Shown one piece after another: positions 44,981 to 53,079 of a stretch of 64,000 bases of DNA. The DNA comes from UMGS1519 sp050951005 (GTDB lineage Bacteria > Actinomycetota > Coriobacteriia > Coriobacteriales > Eggerthellaceae), in the NCBI GenBank assembly GCA_050951005.1, contig JBMNIP010000001.1, positions 310,001 through 374,000 of the forward strand. Direction: 5' to 3'. The notes under the pieces are model-generated. The model had not been told where the DNA came from, searched no databases, and saw only the letters and a program-made list of their open reading frames with translations. Position 1 is the first letter of the stretch. Every line of letters begins with the position of its first letter. A program made the translations under genes and the position numbers.

Positions 44981-45532
44981 ATGGCAGGATTGAATTTCGA
45001 TGAGATGAAGAAGAAGGCCCAGGAGACTATCAGCCAAGCCACCGAGCAGGTAAAGCCGCTTGCCGATGCCGCTGCGGTAAAGGCCCAGGAAGTGGCGGAC
45101 CAGGCGAAGCCTGCGGTCGATGCGGCGGCGGAGAAGGCCAAGCCCTTTGCCGATGCTGCTATGGAGAAGGCCCAGGAAATGGCAGACCAAGCAAAGCCCG
45201 CGGTCGATACGGCGGCGGAGAAGGCAAAGCCTTTCGTCGATGCCGCTGCGGTAAAGGCCCAGGAATGGGCCGACCGGATGCGTCCTGCAGTCGATGACGC
45301 AATGGCCATGGCCCAAGATGCCGCTTCGCAGGCGCATCTCGATGAGAAGATCGCTGCGGCTCAGGCGGTTGCCGGCGCTGCCGTCGAAGGGGCGCGGGAT
45401 AAGCTCGAAGAGGTGACCGGGCGCGATTTGAACGAAGACGGCACGATCGGCGGCGTGAAGGTTGCAGACGCGGCAGCGCCGGCATCCGAGGCCGATCAGA
45501 CCTACGAGCTGCCCGATTCCGAGCGCGAGTAA
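44981..45532 (+). CDS. Ala/Lys-rich helical protein with three 29-residue tandem repeats
   Basis: A 183-residue protein without signal peptide or membrane helix. Residues 26-112 are three tandem 29-residue repeats with the pattern P-[LF]-x-DAA-x-x-KAQE-x-AD-x-x-[KR]PAVD. The repeats are amphipathic, with 11-residue-like spacing, and resemble LEA or apolipoprotein-type helices that lie on membranes or protect proteins. The region ~140-160 holds DLNEDGTIGG, an EF-hand/dockerin-like calcium loop, and the tail is acidic. I do not recognise a named family. GTAAGGAG precedes the ATG at 44981. It lies 175 bases behind mscS with a hairpin in between, so it may be an independent unit. Confidence 0.75.
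   Translation: MAGLNFDEMKKKAQETISQATEQVKPLADAAAVKAQEVADQAKPAVDAAAEKAKPFADAAMEKAQEMADQAKPAVDTAAEKAKPFVDAAAVKAQEWADRMRPAVDDAMAMAQDAASQAHLDEKIAAAQAVAGAAVEGARDKLEEVTGRDLNEDGTIGGVKVADAAAPASEADQTYELPDSERE
45056..45316 (+). repeat. Three in-frame 87-base tandem repeats
   Basis: The units lie at 45056-45142, 45143-45229 and 45230-45316, each coding for 29 residues. Units 1 and 2 are closest in protein sequence; unit 3 has diverged most in its second half (WADRMRPAVDDAMAMAQ). All retain the reading frame. Such repeats could change copy number between strains. Confidence 0.85.
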
Positions 45533-45575
45533 ACGGGTATGCGACGTGCGCAGGCGCGTCGGTGCAGGATTTTCA

Positions 45576-45605
45576 GCCGGCAGGCCCAATCGGCCTGCCG
45601 GCCGT
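45576..45605 (+). terminator. Terminator after the repeat-protein gene
   Basis: A perfect 11-base stem (gccggcaggcc/ggcctgccggc) with a five-base loop, followed by CGTTTCTCGTTT. Confidence 0.8.
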
Positions 45606-45626
45606 TTCTCGTTTGCAGGATTATGG

Positions 45627-45675
45627 CGCTATCGTCGGCAATAGCGTCTCCCGAGACGATTATTTCGCCTACAAT
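45627..45675 (+). promoter_or_regulatory. Putative cimA promoter region with two inverted repeats
   Basis: CGCTAT (45627-45632)/ATAGCG (45641-45646) and gtctc/gagac (45646-45657) are adjacent inverted repeats. TACAAT at 45670-45675 is a plausible -10, about 30 bases before the ATG, so a bound protein would cover the -35 position. The -35 itself is not convincing. Confidence 0.35.
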
Positions 45676-45705
45676 GGTTCAAGGCATTTCTTGAGGAGTA
45701 AAACC

Positions 45706-47286
45706 ATGGCTGATAAGGTTTTCACATACGACAGCACCCTGCGCGATGGCGAGCAAGCCGAAGGCATCTCCCTGTCATTGGAAGATAAGCTGAACATCGT
45801 GCGCAGGCTGGACGATTTCGGCATCGACTATATCGAAGGCGGTTTCCCTGCATCGAATCCGAAGGACATCGCCTTCTTCAAGGCCGTGAAGGAGATGGGC
45901 TTGAAGCATGCCCGGATAGCGGCTTTCGGCAATACCTGCAAGAAGGGGGTTGCGGCCGAAGAGGACTCGGGCCTGCGCGACCTGCTGGAATCGGGCGCGC
46001 CGGTGTGCACGATTGTCGGCAAGAGCTGGGATGCCCAGGTAGAGCGCGCATTGCAGACCACACTCGAGGAGAACCTGCGCATGGTGGGCGACTCGGTGGC
46101 GTTCTTGAAGCAGCATGGCGTGCGCGTCGTCTTCGATGCCGAGCACTTCTTCGACGGATACAAGCGCAACCCCGATTACTCGATGGAGGTCATCCGTGTC
46201 GCCCATGAGGCGGGCGCCGATTCCATCGATCTGTGCGAGACGAATGGCGGCGCGCTTCCCTTCGAAGTTCAGCGCATCGTCAAGGAGGTTACCACTGCCT
46301 TCCCCGACCAGGCGTTCGGCATCCATTGCCATAACGATTCCGGCTGTGCGGTGGCCAATACCCTGGCTGCAGTCGAATCGGGCGTCACCCAGGTACAGGG
46401 CACCATCAACGGCTACGGCGAACGGGTCGGCAATGTGGATCTGCTGACGGTTATCGCCGATCTGCAGTTGAAGATGGGCCGCACGTGCGTGGATGACCTG
46501 ACTCAGCTGACGAGCGTTGCCCAATACGTAGCCGACACCTGCAACATCGTCCTGCCGCGCCATTATCCCTATACGGGGAAATCCGCCTTTGCCCACAAAG
46601 GCGGATTGCATGCCAGCGCCATCGCCCGTTTCCCCGAAGCCTACGAGCACATCGACCCATCGCTCGTGGGCAATGCCACCCGCGTGCTGGTCAGCGAGCT
46701 TGCCGGCAAGGCTTCCCTGATCGCAAAGGCAAAGGCGCTCGGCGTCGATCTGTCGCAGGACCGGGAGCTTGCCCAGCGCATCCTCGATGACATCAAAGAG
46801 CGCGAGAACGAGGGTTACTCCTATGAGACGGCCGATGGTTCGCTTGCCATCCTGCTGCATATGTATACCGGGGACTTCAAGCCGCATTTCACCTTGGAGA
46901 GCTTCCGTGCCATCGTGGATGATCGCGAGGACGAGAATGCATGGGCCTCGGGTGCCGCCTCGGAGGCGACTATCAAGGTCCATGTCGGCGATAGGCGCTT
47001 TGTGGCAACAGGCGAAGGCGTCGGCCCGGTTGGGGCGCTGGACAGCGCCCTGCGCCTCGCGTTGACCGATGTGTATCCCGAAATCGAGCAGATATCGCTC
47101 GTGGACTTCAAAGTGCATATCCTCGACGGGAATCGCGGTACCAGCGCCATCACGCGCGTATTCATCACCTCGAGCGACGGTGTGGACACCTGGGGTACCG
47201 TCGGCCTGTCCGAGAACATCATCGAGGCATCGTGGAATGCGCTCGTCGATTCCCTCGAGTACGGTCTGCTGAGGCTCGGGCGGTAG
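45706..47286 (+). CDS. cimA: Citramalate synthase
   Basis: A 526-residue Claisen-type condensing enzyme of the CimA branch, which joins acetyl-CoA to pyruvate and opens a threonine-independent route to isoleucine. TYDSTLRDGEQAEG is the metal and substrate N-terminal motif, and GIHCHNDSGCAVAN holds the other metal ligands. The catalytic barrel is followed by a linker and a LeuA-type allosteric domain (~390-526). The length and sequence match CimA rather than 2-isopropylmalate synthase or homocitrate synthase. LeuCD and LeuB, which complete the route to 2-oxobutyrate, are encoded 20 kb away. GAGGAG lies before the ATG at 45706; the frame extends upstream but without a start signal. Isoleucine feedback through the C-terminal domain is likely. 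Confidence 0.92.
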   Translation: MADKVFTYDSTLRDGEQAEGISLSLEDKLNIVRRLDDFGIDYIEGGFPASNPKDIAFFKAVKEMGLKHARIAAFGNTCKKGVAAEEDSGLRDLLESGAPVCTIVGKSWDAQVERALQTTLEENLRMVGDSVAFLKQHGVRVVFDAEHFFDGYKRNPDYSMEVIRVAHEAGADSIDLCETNGGALPFEVQRIVKEVTTAFPDQAFGIHCHNDSGCAVANTLAAVESGVTQVQGTINGYGERVGNVDLLTVIADLQLKMGRTCVDDLTQLTSVAQYVADTCNIVLPRHYPYTGKSAFAHKGGLHASAIARFPEAYEHIDPSLVGNATRVLVSELAGKASLIAKAKALGVDLSQDRELAQRILDDIKERENEGYSYETADGSLAILLHMYTGDFKPHFTLESFRAIVDDREDENAWASGAASEATIKVHVGDRRFVATGEGVGPVGALDSALRLALTDVYPEIEQISLVDFKVHILDGNRGTSAITRVFITSSDGVDTWGTVGLSENIIEASWNALVDSLEYGLLRLGR

Positions 47287-47288
47287 CC

Positions 47289-47591
47289 ATGGCGCAGTTG
47301 CGGACAACCGAGGTCGACGACCTGCTGGATGTGCTCAGCGGGATGCGGGATCAGGACGAGATCTTCGCCCTGCTCGAGGACCTGATGACGATTCGGGAGA
47401 TCAAGGAGATCAGCCAGCGCCTGGCGGTGGCTCACATGCTGGACGAGGGAAAACCCTATACGGCCATCGAGAAGACCACCGGTGCATCGGCTACCACGAT
47501 TGCGCGCGTCTCCAAGGCGCTCAATTACGGTGCCGGCGGGTATCGGCGGGCTCTCGAAGTGCTTGCCAACCGTGATGCGGGGCAAGCCTAG
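47289..47591 (+). CDS. YerC/YecD TrpR-related DNA-binding protein
   Basis: A 100-residue helical protein of the TrpR/YerC/YecD family. EIKEISQRLAVAHMLDEGKPYTAIEKTTGASATTIARVSKAL is a helix-turn-helix core of the Trp-repressor type. The family lacks a proven ligand. The ATG is 2 bases after the cimA stop, so it is translationally linked to citramalate synthase and may control branched-chain amino acid genes or itself. The inverted repeats near cimA (45627) and leuC (19716) are possible targets, but their sequences differ. Confidence 0.88.
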   Translation: MAQLRTTEVDDLLDVLSGMRDQDEIFALLEDLMTIREIKEISQRLAVAHMLDEGKPYTAIEKTTGASATTIARVSKALNYGAGGYRRALEVLANRDAGQA

Positions 47592-47621
47592 CTGCCCAGA
47601 CGCATCTACTCGCAATGAAAA

Positions 47622-47645
47622 CGGGCCGGCAGCATTGCCGGCCCG
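47622..47645. terminator. Bidirectional hairpin between convergent genes
   Basis: A perfect nine-base stem (cgggccggc/gccggcccg) with a six-base loop between the YerC-like gene and the Nudix gene. No strong T-run follows on the plus strand; AAAA precedes it, giving TTTT on the minus strand. Confidence 0.7.
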
Positions 47646-47679
47646 TCTCGCTTCGTTTTCCGATAGGCGCTGCTCGTCG

Positions 47680-48324
47680 CTAGTCGAAGCAGGCATCGGA
47701 GCCCGGTCCGATGCGGTCGGCATAGGATTCCAAGACCAGCTGGGCACGCGAGCTCATGGGCAGCGTGTTCTCCTCCAAGAAGCGGGGGATGTCGGTGACT
47801 TTCAGGGGGAAGACCTCGATGAACTCCGATGGCTCGGTTTCCTGGGCGCCTGCAGGGTAGGCTTTCACGCGCACGATGGACAGGCATTCCTCTGTCATGC
47901 CCTCCGATGAGTAGCTTTTCTGCGGCAGGGCGATCAGCTTCGGCGTGCCGTCGGCGCGGCGCTCGATGGCGTACCCGGTTTCCTCGCGCAGCTCGCGCTC
48001 CACTGCGGTAGCGATATCTTCCCCCGGGTCGATAAGCCCGGCGGGCAGGGCAACGCACCAGGAATTCATGGGATAGCGAAATTCCTTGATCAACAGAACC
48101 TCGTCGCTGTCGGTGGTGGCGACGATGCTCACGGCATCGGCAGTGGGCTGTGTGCCCTCCGGCCGGCGCATTTCCGCCTCGAATTTCGCCAGGTCCTTGC
48201 GCGAGACGGATTCGTAGGTCTTTTCCCGGCCATTCGGCAGGCGGTAATGCAGGATGTACTTCTTCAGCCAGCCGTCGCTGACCTGTTCGATGCTCAACAG
48301 TTCGGGTGCTTTCGGCTGATCCAT
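47680..48324 (-). CDS. Nudix hydrolase (ADP-ribose-pyrophosphatase-like)
   Basis: A 214-residue Nudix enzyme that hydrolyses nucleoside diphosphate compounds. The Nudix box spans residues 96-118 and fits GX5EX7REUXEEXGU, with E102 (GED) and the REETGY end. LLIKEFRYPMNSWCVALPAGLID before it is typical of ADP-ribose or nucleotide-sugar pyrophosphatases. The substrate is not settled by sequence. AAAGGAGCATCCC precedes the ATG. It is the last gene of a minus-strand group that starts near 51.4 kb. Confidence 0.9.
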   Translation of the reverse strand: MDQPKAPELLSIEQVSDGWLKKYILHYRLPNGREKTYESVSRKDLAKFEAEMRRPEGTQPTADAVSIVATTDSDEVLLIKEFRYPMNSWCVALPAGLIDPGEDIATAVERELREETGYAIERRADGTPKLIALPQKSYSSEGMTEECLSIVRVKAYPAGAQETEPSEFIEVFPLKVTDIPRFLEENTLPMSSRAQLVLESYADRIGPGSDACFD

Positions 48325-48359
48325 GGGATGCTCCTTTGCTTAGGTCGGGTTGTCTTCGG

Positions 48360-49508
48360 TTACTTATGGAAGATGAGTTCCGGGTGCGTGTACTCGCCGG
48401 TTTCGAGAAGATGGCGCAGGTAGGTCATGGTCTGCCCGATCAGGGTATGCATGCCGAAGATCGAACGCTGTTCCCAGGGCTTGCGTCGAGGCAAGTGGGT
48501 GGTGGCATAAGCGATTTCGCCGGGATCGATGAGGCCCTCCGCCAAGACGGCACGTACGTTGTCCAGCTGGCGTTCATAGTGCGCCTTGATCGCGTCGACT
48601 CGCGCCGGCAAGTCGCTGAACTCGGATCCGTGGCCAGTGAGGACCAGATCGACGGGGAGATCGCGCAGCCGATCGAGGCTTTCCAAGAACTGTGCCAGCT
48701 CATCCTCTTCCGATTCTAGGATGACCGGCGGATACAGGTCCCCGAGAAGTTGGTCGCCGGCTACCAAGATGCGCGCGGTGGGCTCGTAGAGGCAGATTTG
48801 AGCGAAGTCATGGCCGCGAGCGGCGATGCAGCGGAAGCGGAAATCCCCCACCGTGATAGTGTCGCCGTCTTCGACGGTGGTGACACGAATATCGTCGGTA
48901 CCCGTATCGCGCATGGGGGCAAAGTAGGCGGGATCGTAATCGTAGGGAACGCCGTGGGCCCGGCAGACCCGCTCGGCTGCCTCTTGGAATTCGCGACGGC
49001 CCATGATGGGGGTCATGCGGTCGGCATAGTCTTCCAGTCCGGAATAGACCAGCATGCCTTGGCGGGCGATCCTGGTCAGCCCCGCGCAATGGTCGAAGTG
49101 CGAATGCGTCAGGAAGACGTCAACGGATTTCCAAGCGACATCCAGGCGCGATAAGGCCATGTCGAAGGCCTCTTCGACCTCGGGAAGGTTGCAGCCGGCA
49201 TCGATGATCAGGTTGCGTTTGCCGCCGAGGACCACATAGCTGTTCGATACAGAAACCAGTTCGGGAACCGGTAGGTCGATGCGGAAGATGTGCGGTGCCA
49301 CGCGGACCAGCGCATCGCGGGAACGGGGTCGCAGCGGCATCGTTTGCTGCGCACCGGCGGCAACGGTTTCGGCATTGTCGGCGGGAGATGCGGTGCGCGC
49401 AGGCTGTGGGGTAAAGCTTTGGAAGGCATCCTCTACCATCCGGGCAGCTTCGGCGAGCTTTTCCTCATAGTCGGCCGGTTCACCTTCGTGTTCGTTCTGT
49501 TCTGCCAT
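48360..49508 (-). CDS. Metallo-beta-lactamase-fold hydrolase with N-terminal extension
   Basis: A 382-residue MBL-fold hydrolase. THSHFDHCAGL is the HxHxDH zinc motif, and AARGHDFAQICLY and LTGHGSEF carry the further His ligands. The fold resembles glyoxalase II-like or hydroxyacylglutathione-hydrolase-like proteins, but the substrate is unknown. Residues 1-80 are an acidic, Ala/Pro-rich extension (coiled coil EEKLAEAARMVEDAFQS, then low complexity) not needed for the fold. TAGGAGCATC precedes the ATG. It lies 35 bases upstream of the Nudix gene and 9 bases downstream of the dehydrogenase, so the three are probably co-transcribed. Confidence 0.88.
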   Translation of the reverse strand: MAEQNEHEGEPADYEEKLAEAARMVEDAFQSFTPQPARTASPADNAETVAAGAQQTMPLRPRSRDALVRVAPHIFRIDLPVPELVSVSNSYVVLGGKRNLIIDAGCNLPEVEEAFDMALSRLDVAWKSVDVFLTHSHFDHCAGLTRIARQGMLVYSGLEDYADRMTPIMGRREFQEAAERVCRAHGVPYDYDPAYFAPMRDTGTDDIRVTTVEDGDTITVGDFRFRCIAARGHDFAQICLYEPTARILVAGDQLLGDLYPPVILESEEDELAQFLESLDRLRDLPVDLVLTGHGSEFSDLPARVDAIKAHYERQLDNVRAVLAEGLIDPGEIAYATTHLPRRKPWEQRSIFGMHTLIGQTMTYLRHLLETGEYTHPELIFHK

Positions 49509-49517
49509 GTGATGCTC

Positions 49518-50486
49518 CTATTCGGAGAATACTTCGGGATTCAGGCAATCAAGCGGCTTGTTGCCGGACAGCACGTCGATGACCGCTTGGGTGGCGCGGG
49601 TTCGCAGCTCGACGCCCGATTCTTCCGACCAATACGCCACGTGCGGGGTGAGCACGGTATGCGGTGCGCTGAACAGCGGATGGTCGGTACCGACCGGTTC
49701 CTGCTCGAACACATCGATGCCTGCACCCCACAGGCGGCCTGCCTTCAGGGCGGCCGCCAGGGCCAACGTATCGACGACGGCACCGCGCGAGGTATTCACG
49801 ACGATGGCGGTTTCCTTCATCAGCGCCAGATGCTCGGCATCCAGCAGATGATGGGTGGCCGGGGTCAGCGCGGTGTGGAAGGAAACGACGTCTGCGCGTT
49901 CCAGCAGGCTCTCGAAGGTGGTGGTCTCGTAGCCTTCCGGCGTACGGCGGCCCGGCTTCAGGGAACGCGAGGTGCAGATGACCGTAAAGCCCAGGCCGTG
50001 TGCTTTCCGAGCGGTCGCCCGGCCTATCTGACCCATGCCGACAACGCCGAATGTGCGGCCATGCACTTGGCCCAGGGGCCGGTGAGCGCCGTAAGGCCAG
50101 ATGCCGCGGCGCAGATCGGCATCGAGCTCGTTTGTCCGGCGCAGCACGTCGAGTGCCAGAGTGATGGCATGGTCGGAAACCACCTCGGTCCCGTAGCCGG
50201 GCACCGTGCAGATGGCAACGCCATGCTCGGTCGCAGCGGGGACATCGATGGTGTCGAATCCGACCCCGGTCCGCGCCACTACACGCAGACGGGGGAGCGC
50301 CTCGAAAACCTCGGGCGTGAACGTGCCGTACGAGGTGATGATGCCGTCGGCATCGGCGGCGTTTTGCACGATGGCTTCGGGTCTCGGGTCCTCGAAGACC
50401 TTCAGGTTCATATCCGCATTCGCGATCAGCTGTTCTTCCAGTTCGCTGTCTTCGAAATCGCGGTCGGTGATCACGATGTTCTTCAT
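49518..50486 (-). CDS. D-isomer-specific 2-hydroxyacid dehydrogenase
   Basis: A 322-residue NAD-dependent dehydrogenase for D-2-hydroxy acids, in the phosphoglycerate/hydroxypyruvate-dehydrogenase group. GVVGMGQIGRATARKAHGLGF binds NAD. The catalytic triad is visible as Arg in VVARTGVGFD, Glu in DVFEQEPV and His in LTPHVAYWSEES. Whether it is SerA cannot be decided; the protein lacks the C-terminal ACT domain of long SerA. D-2-hydroxy acids are also substrates of FldA-type CoA-transferases, two of which lie 40 kb away, but no link is shown. A modest AGGACG precedes the ATG. Confidence 0.9.
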   Translation of the reverse strand: MKNIVITDRDFEDSELEEQLIANADMNLKVFEDPRPEAIVQNAADADGIITSYGTFTPEVFEALPRLRVVARTGVGFDTIDVPAATEHGVAICTVPGYGTEVVSDHAITLALDVLRRTNELDADLRRGIWPYGAHRPLGQVHGRTFGVVGMGQIGRATARKAHGLGFTVICTSRSLKPGRRTPEGYETTTFESLLERADVVSFHTALTPATHHLLDAEHLALMKETAIVVNTSRGAVVDTLALAAALKAGRLWGAGIDVFEQEPVGTDHPLFSAPHTVLTPHVAYWSEESGVELRTRATQAVIDVLSGNKPLDCLNPEVFSE

Positions 50487-50572
50487 AGTGCGTCCTATCT
50501 GTCTGGGTATGCCCCCGATGATAGCGGATGACGATGTGCTTTACGTGGCGAAGCGGGCAAGCTGCCGATGGA

Positions 50573-51412
50573 TTATCGACGGTTGCGGTAGGCGCGGGCC
50601 TGGTTCACGAGCATTTTGAAGAAATTGCTCATGGCCGGGTCATTGGGGAAGAATTCAGGATGCCATTGCACGCCCAGCATGAAGGTGCGGTCCGGCACCT
50701 CCACCGATTCGACGAGCCCGTCTGGGCCGATGGCATCCGCTACCAGGCCGGGACCCAGGTCCTTGACGCCTTGGTGGTGGATGGAGTTCGTGGGCAGCGG
50801 AGCGCAGCCGACGATGCCGGCCAAGCGTGAGGCGGGACGGACATCCACCATATGCACGCGTTGGTTGTAGCGGTCGGCACGCCAGTGCTCGATATAGTTG
50901 CGACCGGTTTCTGCCGACCATGCCGAAGGGCTGCTTCCCGCCGTTTCCCGCTTCGTCGGATCCAAGCCCCAGGGAATCCGGCGGTCTGCCGGCGGCTGGC
51001 CGTGGATGTTGTTCAAGTCTTGGTGCAAGGTGCCGCCGAAGAAGACGTTCATCATCTGCATGCCGCGGCAGATAGCCAGCACCGGGACATCATGCACGTA
51101 GGCGTAATCGAGCAGGCGCATTTCAAGAGCATCGCGTTCGGGCGTGTAGCGGTCGTTGCCCTTTGCAGGCTCCTCGCCGTACAGCGCTGGATCGATATCC
51201 TGGCCGCCGGGCATCAAGAACCCGTCGAAAATCGGCAGCAGCGCCTTGTAGGTATGGGGGTTTTCGGATAGGGGAAGCACTAGCGGGGCGCCGCCTGCGG
51301 CAATGACCGCGTGCGAATAGCGCTCGTGAAGAAGGATTGCCCGATCCTCGAGAAAATGGCGGGGAACGATGCCGATCAGCGGGGCATCTCCGGTATCGAG
51401 CATTCCGTTCAC
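50573..51412 (-). CDS. Gamma-glutamyl-gamma-aminobutyrate hydrolase-like (class I glutamine amidotransferase fold, C26)
   Basis: A 279-residue hydrolase of the PuuD/C26 type, which cleaves gamma-glutamyl amides such as gamma-glutamyl-GABA from putrescine breakdown. The nucleophile is Cys in LAICRGMQMMNVFFGGTLHQD, and the partner His is in GVQWHPEFFP. LMPGGQDIDPALYGE forms the oxyanion region. AAAGGAGATACGCAC leads to a GTG at 51412, which I take as the start; an ATG three codons later is possible. The frame is open far upstream, but that stretch is the divergent promoter region of the M18 gene. It is the first gene of the minus-strand group, 86 bases before the dehydrogenase. Confidence 0.87.
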   Translation of the reverse strand: MNGMLDTGDAPLIGIVPRHFLEDRAILLHERYSHAVIAAGGAPLVLPLSENPHTYKALLPIFDGFLMPGGQDIDPALYGEEPAKGNDRYTPERDALEMRLLDYAYVHDVPVLAICRGMQMMNVFFGGTLHQDLNNIHGQPPADRRIPWGLDPTKRETAGSSPSAWSAETGRNYIEHWRADRYNQRVHMVDVRPASRLAGIVGCAPLPTNSIHHQGVKDLGPGLVADAIGPDGLVESVEVPDRTFMLGVQWHPEFFPNDPAMSNFFKMLVNQARAYRNRR

Positions 51413-51652
51413 GTGCGTATCTCCTTTCGCGCTGCACCAATGTATCGCATTACTCGGGGTTTGGCGTCGAATAATGGGGAGTTTTCGCGTCCGTTCACGA
51501 ATTCCGCGGGTCGGGACGGTGAAAGACGCAGCGGTAGGCGGCAGAGGCCAGGATATCGACACGCTCGGCAGGTGCCCGCATTGTGAGGATGGCGCGCAAC
51601 GACGGTATCTTGCTGCATAATAAGAGGGCAATACGAAGGAAAGGCAGCAATC

Positions 51653-53068
51653 ATGGAACGAAAGAACGCTTGGAAAGCCTACGATCAGGCGGCCGTGCAG
51701 GCCGTTCAGGACTTCGGTGCGGGGTACATCAAGTGGCTTACTGTCAGCAAGACGGAACGTGAAGCCACGGCTAATGCCATTTCCAAGGCCCGCAAGGCGG
51801 GCTATCGATCGCTTGCCGAAGCCCGCGAGGCGGGGAAACCCCTTGCGCCTGGAGATCGTGTCTATGCCGACAACCACGGCAAATCGCTGATTCTGGTCCA
51901 GGTGGGAAGCGAGCCGATGGAACGGGGATTCAACATCCTGGGCGCTCACATCGACTCGCCACGTCTGGACGTGAAGCAGAATCCGCTGTATGAATCAGAC
52001 GACCTGGCGCTGCTTGACACGCATTATTACGGCGGCATCAAGAAGTACCAATGGGTTACGTTGCCGCTGGCTATCCATGGAGTGGTGGCAAAGACCGACG
52101 GCACGGTGGTGCCCGTGACGGTAGGCGAGGAAGATACCGATCCGGCTTTCGTGGTCACCGACCTGCTTCCGCATCTGGGCGCCGATCAAATGGACAAGAA
52201 GGCGGGAAAGGTTATCGATGGCGAGGATTTGGACGTGCTTGCCGGCGGCCGTCCGCTTCAGATCAATGCCTCCGATGCGGCTACCGATGAAGAAAAGGAA
52301 CGGGCGGCTCATCCGGTCAAGGCTCAGTTGCTCGCCATCCTGCAGGAGAAATACGGCATCGCCGAGGAGGATTTCCTTTCCGCCGAGCTCGAGGTGGTGC
52401 CGGCGGGCCCGGCGCGCGATTGCGGTTTCGACCGCAGTATGGTCCTCGGCTATGGCCAGGACGACAGCGCCTGCGCATACCCGAGCCTCATGGCCCAGCT
52501 CGATGCCCCGGTCCTTTCCCGCACGGGCGTGTGCGTGCTCGTAGACAAGGAGGAGATCGGCAGCGTCGGTGCCACCGGCATGACGAGCCTGTTCTTCGAG
52601 AACACCATGGCCGAGATCATGGATCTGGCTGGTCAGGGCGGTGACTTGGCACTCCGTAGGGCGCTTACTGCCTCGCGCATGCTGTCGAGCGATGTCTCGG
52701 CAGCGTTCGATCCCACCTACGCCTCAGCCTATGAGAAGAAGAACGCGGCCTTCTGCGGACGCGGGTTGGTGTTCAACAAATTCACCGGCTCCCGCGGCAA
52801 GAGCGGCAGCAATGACGCGAATGCCGAGTACATCGCGCATCTGCGCGCGGTCATGGATCAGGCAGGCGTCTACTATCAGTTTGCCGAGCTGGGAAAGGTC
52901 GACCAGGGCGGAGGAGGAACCATCGCCTATATATTGGCGAAGTACGGTATGGACGTCATCGATTCGGGAGTGCCCGTACTGTCCATGCATGCCCCATGGG
53001 AGGTTACCAACAAGGCCGACGTCTATGAGGCGTACGAGGGCTACAAGGCATTCCTGGAAAATGCATAG
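51653..53068 (+). CDS. M18-family aminopeptidase (aminopeptidase I zinc metalloprotease)
   Basis: A 471-residue M18 peptidase that removes N-terminal residues, often acidic or hydrophobic, from peptides. NILGAHIDSPRLDVKQNPLY holds the first zinc His/Asp. VDKEEIGSVGATGM has the catalytic Glu pair, and VPVLSMHAPWEVTNKADVYE contains the last His. GGIKKYQW and NKFTGSRGKSGSNDANAEY are family-conserved. GAAGGAAAGGCAGC precedes the ATG at 51653. It is divergent from the C26 hydrolase across a 240-base gap; peptide and gamma-glutamyl breakdown side by side suggests an amino acid scavenging region. Confidence 0.93.
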   Translation: MERKNAWKAYDQAAVQAVQDFGAGYIKWLTVSKTEREATANAISKARKAGYRSLAEAREAGKPLAPGDRVYADNHGKSLILVQVGSEPMERGFNILGAHIDSPRLDVKQNPLYESDDLALLDTHYYGGIKKYQWVTLPLAIHGVVAKTDGTVVPVTVGEEDTDPAFVVTDLLPHLGADQMDKKAGKVIDGEDLDVLAGGRPLQINASDAATDEEKERAAHPVKAQLLAILQEKYGIAEEDFLSAELEVVPAGPARDCGFDRSMVLGYGQDDSACAYPSLMAQLDAPVLSRTGVCVLVDKEEIGSVGATGMTSLFFENTMAEIMDLAGQGGDLALRRALTASRMLSSDVSAAFDPTYASAYEKKNAAFCGRGLVFNKFTGSRGKSGSNDANAEYIAHLRAVMDQAGVYYQFAELGKVDQGGGGTIAYILAKYGMDVIDSGVPVLSMHAPWEVTNKADVYEAYEGYKAFLENA

Positions 53069-53079
53069 GATCGCGCTCC

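Noticed and set aside
44981..45532. Horizontal transfer or prophage origin for the repeat protein
   Set aside because: Base composition and codon use look like the neighbours, and no integrase or attachment repeat is nearby.
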